DNA from: an uncultured Bacteroidota bacterium
Lineage (GTDB): Bacteria; Bacteroidota; Bacteroidia; Flavobacteriales; Flavobacteriaceae
Direction of reading: 5' to 3'
DNA length: 33,727 nt
NCBI GenBank assembly: GCA_902523665.1
Contig: CABZAD010000011.1
Location: 1 to 33,727, forward strand
The notes under the pieces are model-generated. The model had not been told where the DNA came from. It saw only the letters and a program-made list of their open reading frames with translations, and did not search any database. Shown here one piece after another: positions 26,719 through 33,727 of the stretch. The position numbers were made by a program, and so were the translations under genes. Within the stretch, counting starts at the first letter, position 1, and each line of letters begins with the position of its first letter.

Positions 26719-29219
26719 TTATTAAATATTTGTTCTTCACCACTTCCTTGATCAAAATCACCTTGATTTCTTCTGATATTTTTTTTTCTTTGACTATACT
26801 TATTATCATTAAACCTGTAACTGAAAGTTAGTACATAAGTTGGCATCCTCCACCTACCCTCACTTTTTCTGTAGAAAGAGTCTCTAAATGACTCAGTTCT
26901 AAATTTATTAGTATTAAATAAATCACTAAATTTTAGGGAGAGCGTTCCTTTTTTATCTAGTAAAGATTTTTGTATTGCTCCGGTAACAAACCCAAAAGCT
27001 TTTCTTTTAGAGAAAGCATTTTCACTTGGTCCACGAATAAATCCAAAAAATTGAAGGCTATAATCTTTAGGAAGTCTTATAAAACCGTTAAATCTACTAT
27101 TCCAATTAGTATTATCAGAGTCAAAATTTTCATCTTCGTATTGACCTCTTATTGAGGTTGAATTAATAGTAAAACTGGCATTTAGCCTTACACTTCTTGA
27201 GGGAGTATATGTCAAACTTAATTCTGATCCAATTCTTTTGTTATTTGATAAATTTATTGGATACGAATCTAAAACAGGAACTTGAAGTATTGGAGCATTC
27301 GAGTCACTATCAACAATAAGATCAACAATTTCGCCTGTTTCTTCAGTTATTCTCTCAATATTTCCATCAGATTGTCTGTAAAAAATTGAGGTATTGAGAG
27401 TAAATTTTTTAAATCTCTTTAAATAGTCTACTTCAAGTGCTGTAGTAAAAGTTGGATTTAAGAAGGGATTACCTCTCCAAAAACTTGTTACAGAATTTCT
27501 TCTTGGAAATGGATTTATATCCCATCCTCTTGGTCTTCTAATTCTTTTGCTATATCCAAATGTTAAAGATTCCTGATCTGAAAACTCATAAGCAAGATTT
27601 AAAGTTGGAAAAAGATCAGAATATTTTTTTATTTCAAATTTATTAATTGTTTTTTGATTAATTTCTTGTTTTGAATTTTCATATCGTAACCCAAATAATA
27701 CTGATAATTTATCAATTTTTTTTCCAAACTGAGTATACAGGGAGTTGACATACTCTTTATAGTTAAAAATATTTGATAATCCAGAATCTGAAACGAAAAT
27801 ATCACCTGTTAAAAAAGACACATCATAATCAGTTTCTCTCTCTAAGAAACTACCTCTATATCCAAATTCAAATTCAGTCTCTTTATCTATGGGATAAATA
27901 AAATCAACTTGTCCTAGTAATCTTTTTTGAAAATCAATATTTGATACTTTTTCAAAAATTGATTCTGAAATTAAAGGAAAAGTTGAAAAGTCTTCTATAT
28001 CCCTAAGTTCGTCATCTTCACTTTCTTCGTATGATATTCTAGCACTTAATGTTTGTCCTTCTCTATTATAATCTTTGTAGAAATCTAGTGCGTATTCAAA
28101 AGATTCATCCATCTCAGTCTCATCTCTTAGTCTTTTGTTTGTTGAAGATGTTGTACCTCTAGATATATCGTTTACTATGTTAGTAGTATAGCTTGAATCA
28201 TCACCTTTTTTGTAAAAACCACTTATAGTTAAGGATGTCTTGTCATCAAAAAAATATTCACTTCCTAAATTGAAAAAAATGTTTTTATTGTTATAATCCC
28301 AATCATTTGCTTCATCAATTGTTAAGTCTTGTCTAATATAATTAGTTTCAGAAAAAAAAGAACCCGAATTTTCAGAGTTTCTTAAGTTAACTGTACTAAA
28401 CAGGTTTACTTTTTCATTTCTTACATTTAAGGTACCATTTAGGCCTTCATTTCTTGGAATACCAAGATTTAGATTAAAGTTTCCATTAAAACCAAGAAGA
28501 CTCTGCTTCTTGAGTATTATATTTAAAATACCAGCAGTTCCTTCGGCTGAATATCTTGCTGATGGTGATGTTACCACCTCAACTTTTTCAATTGATTCAG
28601 AGGGTAGTGATCTTAAACCTTGAGGACCTGATAGACCAACAAGACCTGATGGCTTTCCATTTATTAGAATTCTAACATTATTGTTTCCGCGTAGTGAAAT
28701 ATTACCATCAAAGTCTACATCAATAGAGGGTATATTAGCAAGTACATCAGAAACGTTACCACCTTTAACAGTAATATCTTGACCTACATTGTATATTTTT
28801 CTATCAAGTCTAATTTCAACCTGAGTTCTTTCAGCTCTTACTTCAACTTCATCAAGCATAGATACATCTATTTCTAGTGGGATGTTTCCTATATCAGTAT
28901 TTCCCCTCACCATAAGATCCTCATTTGAATAAGAAATAAATGATATATAATCTATTTTTAATTCGTACAAACCTGGGTTTACATCAACTGAGAATTTTCC
29001 ATTTTCGTCAGTTAATCCTCCAAGTATTTTTTCTGGGTTGTTTTTAGATTTTATAGATATAGTCGCATATTCAAGTGGTTCTCCTGTCTCTGAATCTGAA
29101 ACAATTCCAAAAACTTTAAAGTTCATATTCGCATATCTTTGAGAATTACTATTACTTGGTTGTTGTGAAAATAATAGTGACGAAAATAAAAAGATGAATA
29201 ATCTTGTTAGATTTTGCAT
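26715..29219 (-). CDS. TonB-dependent-receptor-like outer membrane beta-barrel protein
   Basis: 834 residues. A signal peptide (about residues 1-18, ending near LLFSQQ) is followed by a CarboxypepD_reg-like Ig fold (~33-115, DSETGEPLEYATISIKS and GLTDENGKFSV). Next is a plug domain (~130-235, with GGNVSDVLANIPSIDVD and GTAGILNIILKK), then a long barrel of alternating aromatic strands of the OMP_b-brl_3 type. No SusD-like partner is nearby, so this is probably not a polysaccharide-utilisation SusC; a peptide, metal or efflux-type role is open. The last residues are polar (EEQIFNN) without a clear C-terminal Phe strand end. It stands alone, with a TATCTTTG box 21 nt upstream. Confidence 0.85.
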   Translation of the reverse strand: MQNLTRLFIFLFSSLLFSQQPSNSNSQRYANMNFKVFGIVSDSETGEPLEYATISIKSKNNPEKILGGLTDENGKFSVDVNPGLYELKIDYISFISYSNEDLMVRGNTDIGNIPLEIDVSMLDEVEVRAERTQVEIRLDRKIYNVGQDITVKGGNVSDVLANIPSIDVDFDGNISLRGNNNVRILINGKPSGLVGLSGPQGLRSLPSESIEKVEVVTSPSARYSAEGTAGILNIILKKQSLLGFNGNFNLNLGIPRNEGLNGTLNVRNEKVNLFSTVNLRNSENSGSFFSETNYIRQDLTIDEANDWDYNNKNIFFNLGSEYFFDDKTSLTISGFYKKGDDSSYTTNIVNDISRGTTSSTNKRLRDETEMDESFEYALDFYKDYNREGQTLSARISYEESEDDELRDIEDFSTFPLISESIFEKVSNIDFQKRLLGQVDFIYPIDKETEFEFGYRGSFLERETDYDVSFLTGDIFVSDSGLSNIFNYKEYVNSLYTQFGKKIDKLSVLFGLRYENSKQEINQKTINKFEIKKYSDLFPTLNLAYEFSDQESLTFGYSKRIRRPRGWDINPFPRRNSVTSFWRGNPFLNPTFTTALEVDYLKRFKKFTLNTSIFYRQSDGNIERITEETGEIVDLIVDSDSNAPILQVPVLDSYPINLSNNKRIGSELSLTYTPSRSVRLNASFTINSTSIRGQYEDENFDSDNTNWNSRFNGFIRLPKDYSLQFFGFIRGPSENAFSKRKAFGFVTGAIQKSLLDKKGTLSLKFSDLFNTNKFRTESFRDSFYRKSEGRWRMPTYVLTFSYRFNDNKYSQRKKNIRRNQGDFDQGSGEEQIFNN

Positions 29220-29239
29220 TATAATTTTGTTTGGTGCAA

Positions 29240-29247
29240 CAAAGATA
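29240..29247 (-). promoter_or_regulatory. TAnnTTTG -7-like box before the outer-membrane receptor
   Basis: The minus strand reads TATCTTTG, a full -7 match, 21 nt before the ATG. The nearest TTG upstream is about 24 nt away, slightly longer than the usual spacing. Confidence 0.4.
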
Positions 29248-29362
29248 TTTTATTAACAACAACACTAAACACAAGGTTTTGTTAAAAAAAAGATACATTT
29301 TATTAAGTGTTTAGCGCTTGACTTCTACAAAATAAAAATTTGGTAAGACAGAAATGGGAAGG

Positions 29363-29707
29363 CTATTTTAAAGACTTTACTATGGCTTCAAATGCGTTTG
29401 GGTTATTCATAGCTAGGTCAGCTAAAACTTTTCTATTAAGAGAGATATTATTTGACTTAAGCTTGAAAATAAACTCATTGTATGAAAGGCCATGTTGATG
29501 AGCAGCTGCATTTATTCTCATAACCCATAAAGACCTAAAGTTTCTTTTCTTAGTTTTTCTATCTCTATAGGCATAAACAAGAGCTTTTTCAACAGCATTC
29601 TTAGCTACCGTCCAAACATTCTTTCTTCTTCCGAAGTATCCTTTCGCTTGCTTTATAATTTTTTTTCTTCTTGCTCTAGAAGCAACAGAATTTACTGATC
29701 TTGGCAT
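29363..29707 (-). CDS. rplT: 50S ribosomal protein L20
   Basis: 114 residues, strongly basic at the N-terminus ([30 protein letters not shown]), which is the rRNA-binding extension, followed by the conserved [20 protein letters not shown] globular part. It is needed early in 50S assembly, and L20 represses its own operon in studied bacteria. It is last in thrS-infC-rpmI-rplT, 10 nt after rpmI. No clear terminator hairpin is visible downstream in 29248-29362. Confidence 0.97.
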   Translation of the reverse strand: MPRSVNSVASRARRKKIIKQAKGYFGRRKNVWTVAKNAVEKALVYAYRDRKTKKRNFRSLWVMRINAAAHQHGLSYNEFIFKLKSNNISLNRKVLADLAMNNPNAFEAIVKSLK

Positions 29708-29717
29708 AACTACAAAT

Positions 29718-29915
29718 TTATTTTAATCTTAATTGTCTTTTAATATTATTCTCATCACTTTCATGAACTAGACCAAAGTGAGTAAGCCTTAATTTTCTTT
29801 TTTTTGATTTTTTTGTCAAAATATGATTTTTAAAGGCATGTTTCCTTTTAATTTTTCCAGATCCGGTAACTTTAAACCTTTTCTTTGCACTGGATTTTGT
29901 TTTCATTTTTGGCAT
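29718..29915 (-). CDS. rpmI: 50S ribosomal protein L35
   Basis: 65 residues, the usual size, opening [20 protein letters not shown] and almost entirely basic. It is a small 50S protein encoded between infC and rplT, 11 nt after the infC stop, in the conserved bacterial order. Confidence 0.97.
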   Translation of the reverse strand: MPKMKTKSSAKKRFKVTGSGKIKRKHAFKNHILTKKSKKRKLRLTHFGLVHESDENNIKRQLRLK

Positions 29916-29926
29916 AGTTCCCTAAT

Positions 29927-30484
29927 TTAATTCTTTTTTGGTATTATAAACATTATCATTCGTTTTCCTTCTAATTCTGGCATCTGTTCAACCTTTCCAA
30001 TTTCTTCAAGATCTTGAGCTAATCTTAAAAGCAAAATCTGACCTTGTTCTTTAAATATAATTGATCTTCCTTTAAAAAAAACAAATGCTTTTAATTTCGC
30101 ACCTTCTTTTAAAAATTTTTCTGCATGCTTTTTCTTAAACTGATAGTCATGCTCATCTGTTTGTGGTCCAAACCTTATTTCTTTTACAACAATTTTGCTT
30201 GTCTTTGATTTAAGTGCTTTATCCCTTTTCTTTTGTTCGTACAAGAATTTCTTGTATTCAAGAATTTTACATACAGGCGGAGACGCTTTCGGAGAAATTT
30301 CAACTAAATCTAATTCTAGATTTCTTGCCATTCTTAATGCATCACTTGTAGAATATATTCCAACATTTACATTATCACCAACTAACCTAACCTCATGAGC
30401 AGCTATCCTAGTATTGATTCTATGAGGGTCTTCTTTTATTTCTCTTCTGAATCTCTTATTCGGTTTTCTTCTTCTTATTGCTAT
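29927..30484 (-). CDS. infC: Translation initiation factor IF-3, probable ATA start
   Basis: 185 residues if started at ATA 30484-30482. The C-domain (~85-185) and linker are plain, with [14 protein letters not shown] and [13 protein letters not shown]. The first ATG in frame (30331, before [12 protein letters not shown]) would delete the N-domain. The upstream frame encodes it clearly: [20 protein letters not shown] then VRLVGDNV. No ATG, GTG or TTG occurs between the in-frame stop at 30502-30500 and 30331. ATA followed by GCA gives M-A-I-R-R-R, matching the MAIR start I recall for Flavobacteria IF-3. E. coli infC uses AUU and is autorepressed because IF-3 rejects such starts. IF-3 prevents subunit joining and proofreads start codons. 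Confidence 0.9.
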   Translation of the reverse strand: MAIRRRKPNKRFRREIKEDPHRINTRIAAHEVRLVGDNVNVGIYSTSDALRMARNLELDLVEISPKASPPVCKILEYKKFLYEQKKRDKALKSKTSKIVVKEIRFGPQTDEHDYQFKKKHAEKFLKEGAKLKAFVFFKGRSIIFKEQGQILLLRLAQDLEEIGKVEQMPELEGKRMIMFIIPKKN

Positions 30485-30495
30485 AACAACTGTTT

Positions 30496-32445
30496 TTAAT
30501 TAATATTAAATTTTGGTATACATTCAGAAATTTCTTTCTTAATTATATCCACAAATTCCTCAATCTTCATTTCACCTAGATTATCTCCATGATGTCTTCT
30601 TATTGAAACCGAGTTATTCTTAACTTCATTATCTCCTAAAACAATCATAAAAGGAATCTTCTTCATTTCAGATTCTCTAATTTTCTTCCCAACAGTCTCA
30701 TTTCTATCATCTAAGTGCGCGCGAATTTCGTGATTTTCTAAGATATTTAAAACTTTTTGACCATAATTTTTAAAGTTCTCACTTACAATTAAAATTTCTA
30801 CTTGAGTAGTTGTAAGCCATAAAGGAAAAACTCCTGCAGTATGCTCAAGTAAAATTGCAACAAATCTTTCCATACTTCCAAATGGTGCTCTATGAATCAT
30901 AACTGGTCTTAAATCTTCATTATTGCTGCCTTTATATGTTAAATCAAATCTTTCAGGAAGGTTGTAATCAACCTGAATAGTCCCTAGCTGCCACTTTCTT
31001 CCAAGAGCATCTTTAACCATAAAGTCAAGTTTTGGTCCATAGAATGCTGCTTCACCTAATTCAACATTGTATTGAAGGCCTTTTTCTTTAGCAGAATTAA
31101 GAATTGCTTGCTCAGATATTTCCCAATTCTTATCGGATCCAATATATTTTTCTGGATTTTCAGGATCTCTAAGTGATACTTGTGCAGAATAATTATCAAA
31201 TCCTAGCGATTTAAATACAAAAAGTACTAAATCAATGGTATTATTAAATTCTGAATCTAATTGTTCAGGTGTGCAAAAAATATGCGCATCATCAACAGTA
31301 AATCCTCTCACCCTGCTTAGACCATGTAATTCTCCACTCTGTTCATACCTGTAAACAGTACCAAACTCTGCAAGTCTTAAGGGAAGATCTCTGTAACTCT
31401 GTGGCTTAGCTTTATAAATCTCGCAATGGTGAGGACAATTCATTGGTCTTAAAATAAAAGTTTCAGAATCATTGGGGGTATATATTGGCTGAAAACTATC
31501 TGCTCCATACTTCTCATAGTGTCCTGAAGTTTCATATAATTCTTTTGCACCTATATGAGAGGACATAACTTTCTTGTAACCAGCTCTTTTTTGAGCATCT
31601 TCAAGAAAATCTTGCAACCTATCTCTTAACTCTGTTCCGTTTGGCAACCAAAGTGGTAATCCTTGTCCAACTCTGCTTGAAAATGTAAATAACTCAAGTT
31701 CTTTACCAATTTTTCTATGGTCTCTTTCTTTAGCTTTTTCTACTAATTCAAGATATTCTGAAAGTAACTTTTGCTTCGGGAATGAAATACCATAAATTCT
31801 TGTTAATTGATTATTCTTCTCATCACCTCTCCAATAAGCACCGGCAATATTAAGAAGTTTTACAGCTTTAACAATTCCTGTTGATGGAATATGGCCACCT
31901 TTACACAAATCACTAAAATCTGCATGATCACAAAATTTAATAGTTCCATCATCAAGAGCTTCAATTAACTCAATTTTATATTCATTTTTCTCTTTTTTAT
32001 AAAATTCTAAAGCTTCTTTTTTTGTAATGTTTTTCATTTTAAATTTGAAATCATTTCGCGAAAACTCTAGAAATTTTGACTCAATCTTTCCAAAGTCTTT
32101 TTCTGAAACAGTTTCAACACCAAAATCAACATCATAGTAAAAACCATTTTCAATTGAGGGGCCAATTGTTAATTTAGATTTAGGATAGAAAAATTTTATT
32201 GTTTGAGCTAAAATATGAGCTGATGAATGCCAAAATGCTTGTTTTCCTTCATCATCTTCCCATGTAAACAGCTTAATATTGCCATCAGTGATTAATTCTG
32301 AGTCAAGTTCAAGAGTTTCATTATTAAAAGATGCTGAAATAACTTTTCTTGCTAAACCCTCACTGATACTTTTAGCTACATCAATTACTTTTACACCTTT
32401 GTCAAATATTTTTACGGATTTATCTGGAAAAATTATACTTATCAT
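30496..32445 (-). CDS. thrS: Threonyl-tRNA synthetase
   Basis: 649 residues, full length. A TGS domain (1-~60) is followed by the editing/SAD domain (~70-225, with the HSSAHILAQ motif). The class II catalytic core (~250-540) has the zinc-site segment [12 protein letters not shown], the motif 2 loop [17 protein letters not shown], and motif 3 [11 protein letters not shown]. The anticodon-binding domain lies at ~545-645. It charges tRNA-Thr and edits mis-charged serine. It heads the thrS-infC-rpmI-rplT cluster, with 11 nt between its stop and the infC ATA. A TATTTTTG box lies 14 nt upstream of its ATG. Confidence 0.97.
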   Translation of the reverse strand: MISIIFPDKSVKIFDKGVKVIDVAKSISEGLARKVISASFNNETLELDSELITDGNIKLFTWEDDEGKQAFWHSSAHILAQTIKFFYPKSKLTIGPSIENGFYYDVDFGVETVSEKDFGKIESKFLEFSRNDFKFKMKNITKKEALEFYKKEKNEYKIELIEALDDGTIKFCDHADFSDLCKGGHIPSTGIVKAVKLLNIAGAYWRGDEKNNQLTRIYGISFPKQKLLSEYLELVEKAKERDHRKIGKELELFTFSSRVGQGLPLWLPNGTELRDRLQDFLEDAQKRAGYKKVMSSHIGAKELYETSGHYEKYGADSFQPIYTPNDSETFILRPMNCPHHCEIYKAKPQSYRDLPLRLAEFGTVYRYEQSGELHGLSRVRGFTVDDAHIFCTPEQLDSEFNNTIDLVLFVFKSLGFDNYSAQVSLRDPENPEKYIGSDKNWEISEQAILNSAKEKGLQYNVELGEAAFYGPKLDFMVKDALGRKWQLGTIQVDYNLPERFDLTYKGSNNEDLRPVMIHRAPFGSMERFVAILLEHTAGVFPLWLTTTQVEILIVSENFKNYGQKVLNILENHEIRAHLDDRNETVGKKIRESEMKKIPFMIVLGDNEVKNNSVSIRRHHGDNLGEMKIEEFVDIIKKEISECIPKFNIN

Positions 32446-32458
32446 AGCTAAATCTATT

Positions 32459-32466
32459 CAAAAATA
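32459..32466 (-). promoter_or_regulatory. TAnnTTTG -7-like box before thrS
   Basis: The minus strand reads TATTTTTG, 14 nt before the thrS ATG, the same sequence and spacing as before panB. A TTG lies 25 nt further upstream, somewhat beyond usual spacing. Confidence 0.35.
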
Positions 32467-32468
32467 AA

Positions 32469-32696
32469 TCAATTTAATTTATTCTTAGGCCCAAGAGTAC
32501 CATTTAATATATTATTGATTCCTCTGTATCCACAAAAAATAGCTAATACAAGAAGGAATGCCCCAATAATAAGTACAAATAAAAAGAATGGGTGATCTTG
32601 ATTGTTAAATGCTTGTGAAACAATGACTGGAGCTATAAAACATAAAGATATCCCCACAAAAACTTGAATAAAACCTTTCCTTAAGTATTTATTCAT
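32469..32696 (-). CDS. Small membrane protein, DUF6095-like
   Basis: 75 residues from the ATG at 32696 (MNKYLRKGFIQVF); an in-frame TTG at 32711 would add five residues. There are two hydrophobic helices (about residues 10-30 and 38-60) separated by a short polar loop NNQDHP, with a polar tail. It resembles the DUF6095 proteins that I recall beside murQ in Flavobacteriaceae; no function is established. Its start overlaps the end of murQ by 8 nt, so the two are probably translated together. Confidence 0.8.
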   Translation of the reverse strand: MNKYLRKGFIQVFVGISLCFIAPVIVSQAFNNQDHPFFLFVLIIGAFLLVLAIFCGYRGINNILNGTLGPKNKLN

Positions 32697-33504
32697 TTGA
32701 AAAATTATCAATGGCAGAGCGGATACTTTTATACTTCAAAATTAGTTCATCAGCTTTTTCATCATTTACTCCTAATTCCTCCATAATTATTCTTCTTGCT
32801 CTTTTATTAAGCTTAGCATTACTCATCTGCATATCAATCATTTTATTTCCTCTAACATGCCCATCAAGAATCATTGAGATTGTTGAGATCATATTTAAGA
32901 TAAGTTTTTGAGCGGTTCCAGCTTTTAATCTTGAGCTACCAGTTAAGAATTCTGGACCAACGATAACTTCAATTTTAAAATCAGCATATATTGATAGCGG
33001 AGAGTTCACGTTACATACAATACATCCAGTAGATATATTATTATCTTGACACGCTTTTAGACCTCCAACAACATAGGGGGTAGTTCCTGAGGCAGCAATT
33101 CCAATTACAAAATCACCTTCAGTAATGTTATGCTCAGAAAGATCTTCCCAAGCTTGATTCAAATCATCTTCAGCAATTTCTATTGAACTATACAATGCAG
33201 GTATGCCTCCAGCTACTAAACCAACAACTTTTTCTGGAGGTGTACCAAATGTTGGAGGGCACTCTGATGCATCTAAAACACCAAGTCTTCCGCTAGTACC
33301 GGCTCCTATGTAAAAAAGCCTCCCACCTTCTTTAATCTTGGGTGCAATATTTTCAATTAGATTTGTGACATCAGGTAGAACTTTATTTACGGCTTTTAAA
33401 GCATTATTATCTTCTTCATGCATCGCTTTAACTAGTTCATTGACAGATTTTTTTTCTAAATCTTTATAATTTGACTCTTGTTCTGTTACCTTGTAAAAAC
33501 TCAT
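32689..33504 (-). CDS. murQ: N-acetylmuramic acid 6-phosphate etherase
   Basis: 271 residues with a SIS fold. The sugar-phosphate loop GAGTSGRLGVLDASECPPTFG (residues ~68-88) includes the acidic catalytic region DASE; the second SIS loop is IAASGTTPYVVG. MurQ cleaves the lactyl ether of MurNAc-6-phosphate to GlcNAc-6-phosphate in cell-wall recycling. It is slightly shorter than E. coli MurQ, which has a longer C-terminal helical region. The start overlaps the preceding isocitrate dehydrogenase stop as TAATG, and the stop overlaps the small membrane protein gene. No other recycling genes are visible. Confidence 0.94.
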   Translation of the reverse strand: MSFYKVTEQESNYKDLEKKSVNELVKAMHEEDNNALKAVNKVLPDVTNLIENIAPKIKEGGRLFYIGAGTSGRLGVLDASECPPTFGTPPEKVVGLVAGGIPALYSSIEIAEDDLNQAWEDLSEHNITEGDFVIGIAASGTTPYVVGGLKACQDNNISTGCIVCNVNSPLSIYADFKIEVIVGPEFLTGSSRLKAGTAQKLILNMISTISMILDGHVRGNKMIDMQMSNAKLNKRARRIIMEELGVNDEKADELILKYKSIRSAIDNFSNE

Positions 33505-33727
33505 TATTCTTTTGAATTTAACTTTATCTCTAAGTTTTTCTTAAGTTCACTTAGAAATTCTTGTGTAGTGAGAAAATTTGAATCAACTAAATCCTCTCTA
33601 AAGACAAGTAAAGCCAAATCTTTAGTCATTTTACCATCTTCTACTGTCTCAATACAAACTTCTTCTAAAATTTTACAGAATTTAATTAGCTCTTTATTAT
33701 CATCAAGTTTACCTCTGTGCATTAACC
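33504..33727 (-). CDS. icd: NADP-dependent isocitrate dehydrogenase, C-terminal fragment (5' truncated by window)
   Basis: Only the last ~74 residues are inside the window; the ATG at 33722 is internal, since the frame stays open to the edge (G-L-M-H-R-G-K-L). The sequence HRGKLDDNKELIKFCKILE then ETVEDGKMTKDLALL resembles the C-terminus of the eukaryote-like dimeric NADP-IDH family (RGLEHRGKLD, ETVESGAMTKDLA), not the E. coli type. It would make 2-oxoglutarate and NADPH in the TCA cycle. Its stop overlaps the murQ start by one base. Confidence 0.85.
   Translation of the reverse strand, partial: LMHRGKLDDNKELIKFCKILEEVCIETVEDGKMTKDLALLVFREDLVDSNFLTTQEFLSELKKNLEIKLNSKE

Noticed and set aside
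29270-29330. Possible terminator after rplT around AAGTG...CGCTT
   Set aside because: Stem is five base pairs with a wobble, and the following T run is separated by about 20 bases; not a convincing intrinsic terminator.
1-33727. Search for CRISPR repeats, tRNA genes, transposases, toxin-antitoxin pairs, defence islands or prophage genes
   Set aside because: None seen; the window is continuous core metabolism with no direct-repeat array, integrase or attachment-site signature.

Overview
The window looks like chromosomal DNA of a Bacteroidota member, most likely a small-genome marine Flavobacteriales. This rests on several things: very low G+C by eye, the family-level look of nearly every protein (TonB-type outer-membrane receptor with a CarboxypepD_reg-like domain, short LeuA, eukaryote-like NADP isocitrate dehydrogenase tail, small two-helix protein beside murQ), A/T-rich leaders without Shine-Dalgarno sequences, and promoter boxes of the Bacteroidota TTTG / TAnnTTTG type. 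Gene packing is very tight: many stops and starts overlap by 1-11 nt, and four convergent pairs overlap at their 3' ends. I see no tRNA, rRNA, CRISPR array, insertion sequence, integrase or prophage gene. No gene-free stretch exceeds about 200 nt.

Layout. (1) 2-1189: 3' part of a DsbD-like thiol:disulfide transporter, cut by the window edge. (2) 1234-2613: a fatty-aldehyde-type aldehyde dehydrogenase on the minus strand. (3) 2806-11027: plus-strand operon ilvD-ilvB-ilvN-ilvC-ilvA followed by a GapN-like dehydrogenase. (4) 11024-16750: minus-strand operon leuA-leuC-leuD-cimA-like-leuB. It runs head-on into the ilv operon, and the two share a TTAA that supplies both terminal stop codons. Together they encode nearly all branched-chain amino acid synthesis except the transaminase, with two possible entries to 2-oxobutanoate (IlvA and the CimA-like enzyme). 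(5) 16877-19914: an unrecognised all-helical 523-residue protein converging on rluA-type and panB genes. PanB uses the valine precursor made by the ilv operon. (6) 20023-24667: dnaK, then a MenI/YdiI-like hotdog thioesterase, a PAS domain fused to a UbiA/MenA-type prenyltransferase, and a CPBP intramembrane protease. (7) 24653-26510: a GNAT acetyltransferase and fumC. (8) 26560-26718: a 52-residue membrane protein behind a textbook Bacteroidota promoter. (9) 26715-29219: TonB-type outer-membrane receptor. (10) 29363-32445: thrS-infC-rpmI-rplT, where infC has no ATG, GTG or TTG start and appears to begin at ATA. (11) 32469-33727: small membrane protein, murQ and the C-terminal end of NADP isocitrate dehydrogenase.

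Most of the window is conserved core metabolism and translation. The parts most worth a second look are the PAS-UbiA fusion beside a MenI-like thioesterase, the GapN-like enzyme whose usual general-base glutamate position is glycine, the Leptospira-CimA-like enzyme alongside IlvA, the ATA start of infC, and the hidden 52-residue gene with its promoter. I do not see a defence system or a clearly new multi-gene system. Statements about family alignments come from memory, since no database search was possible.
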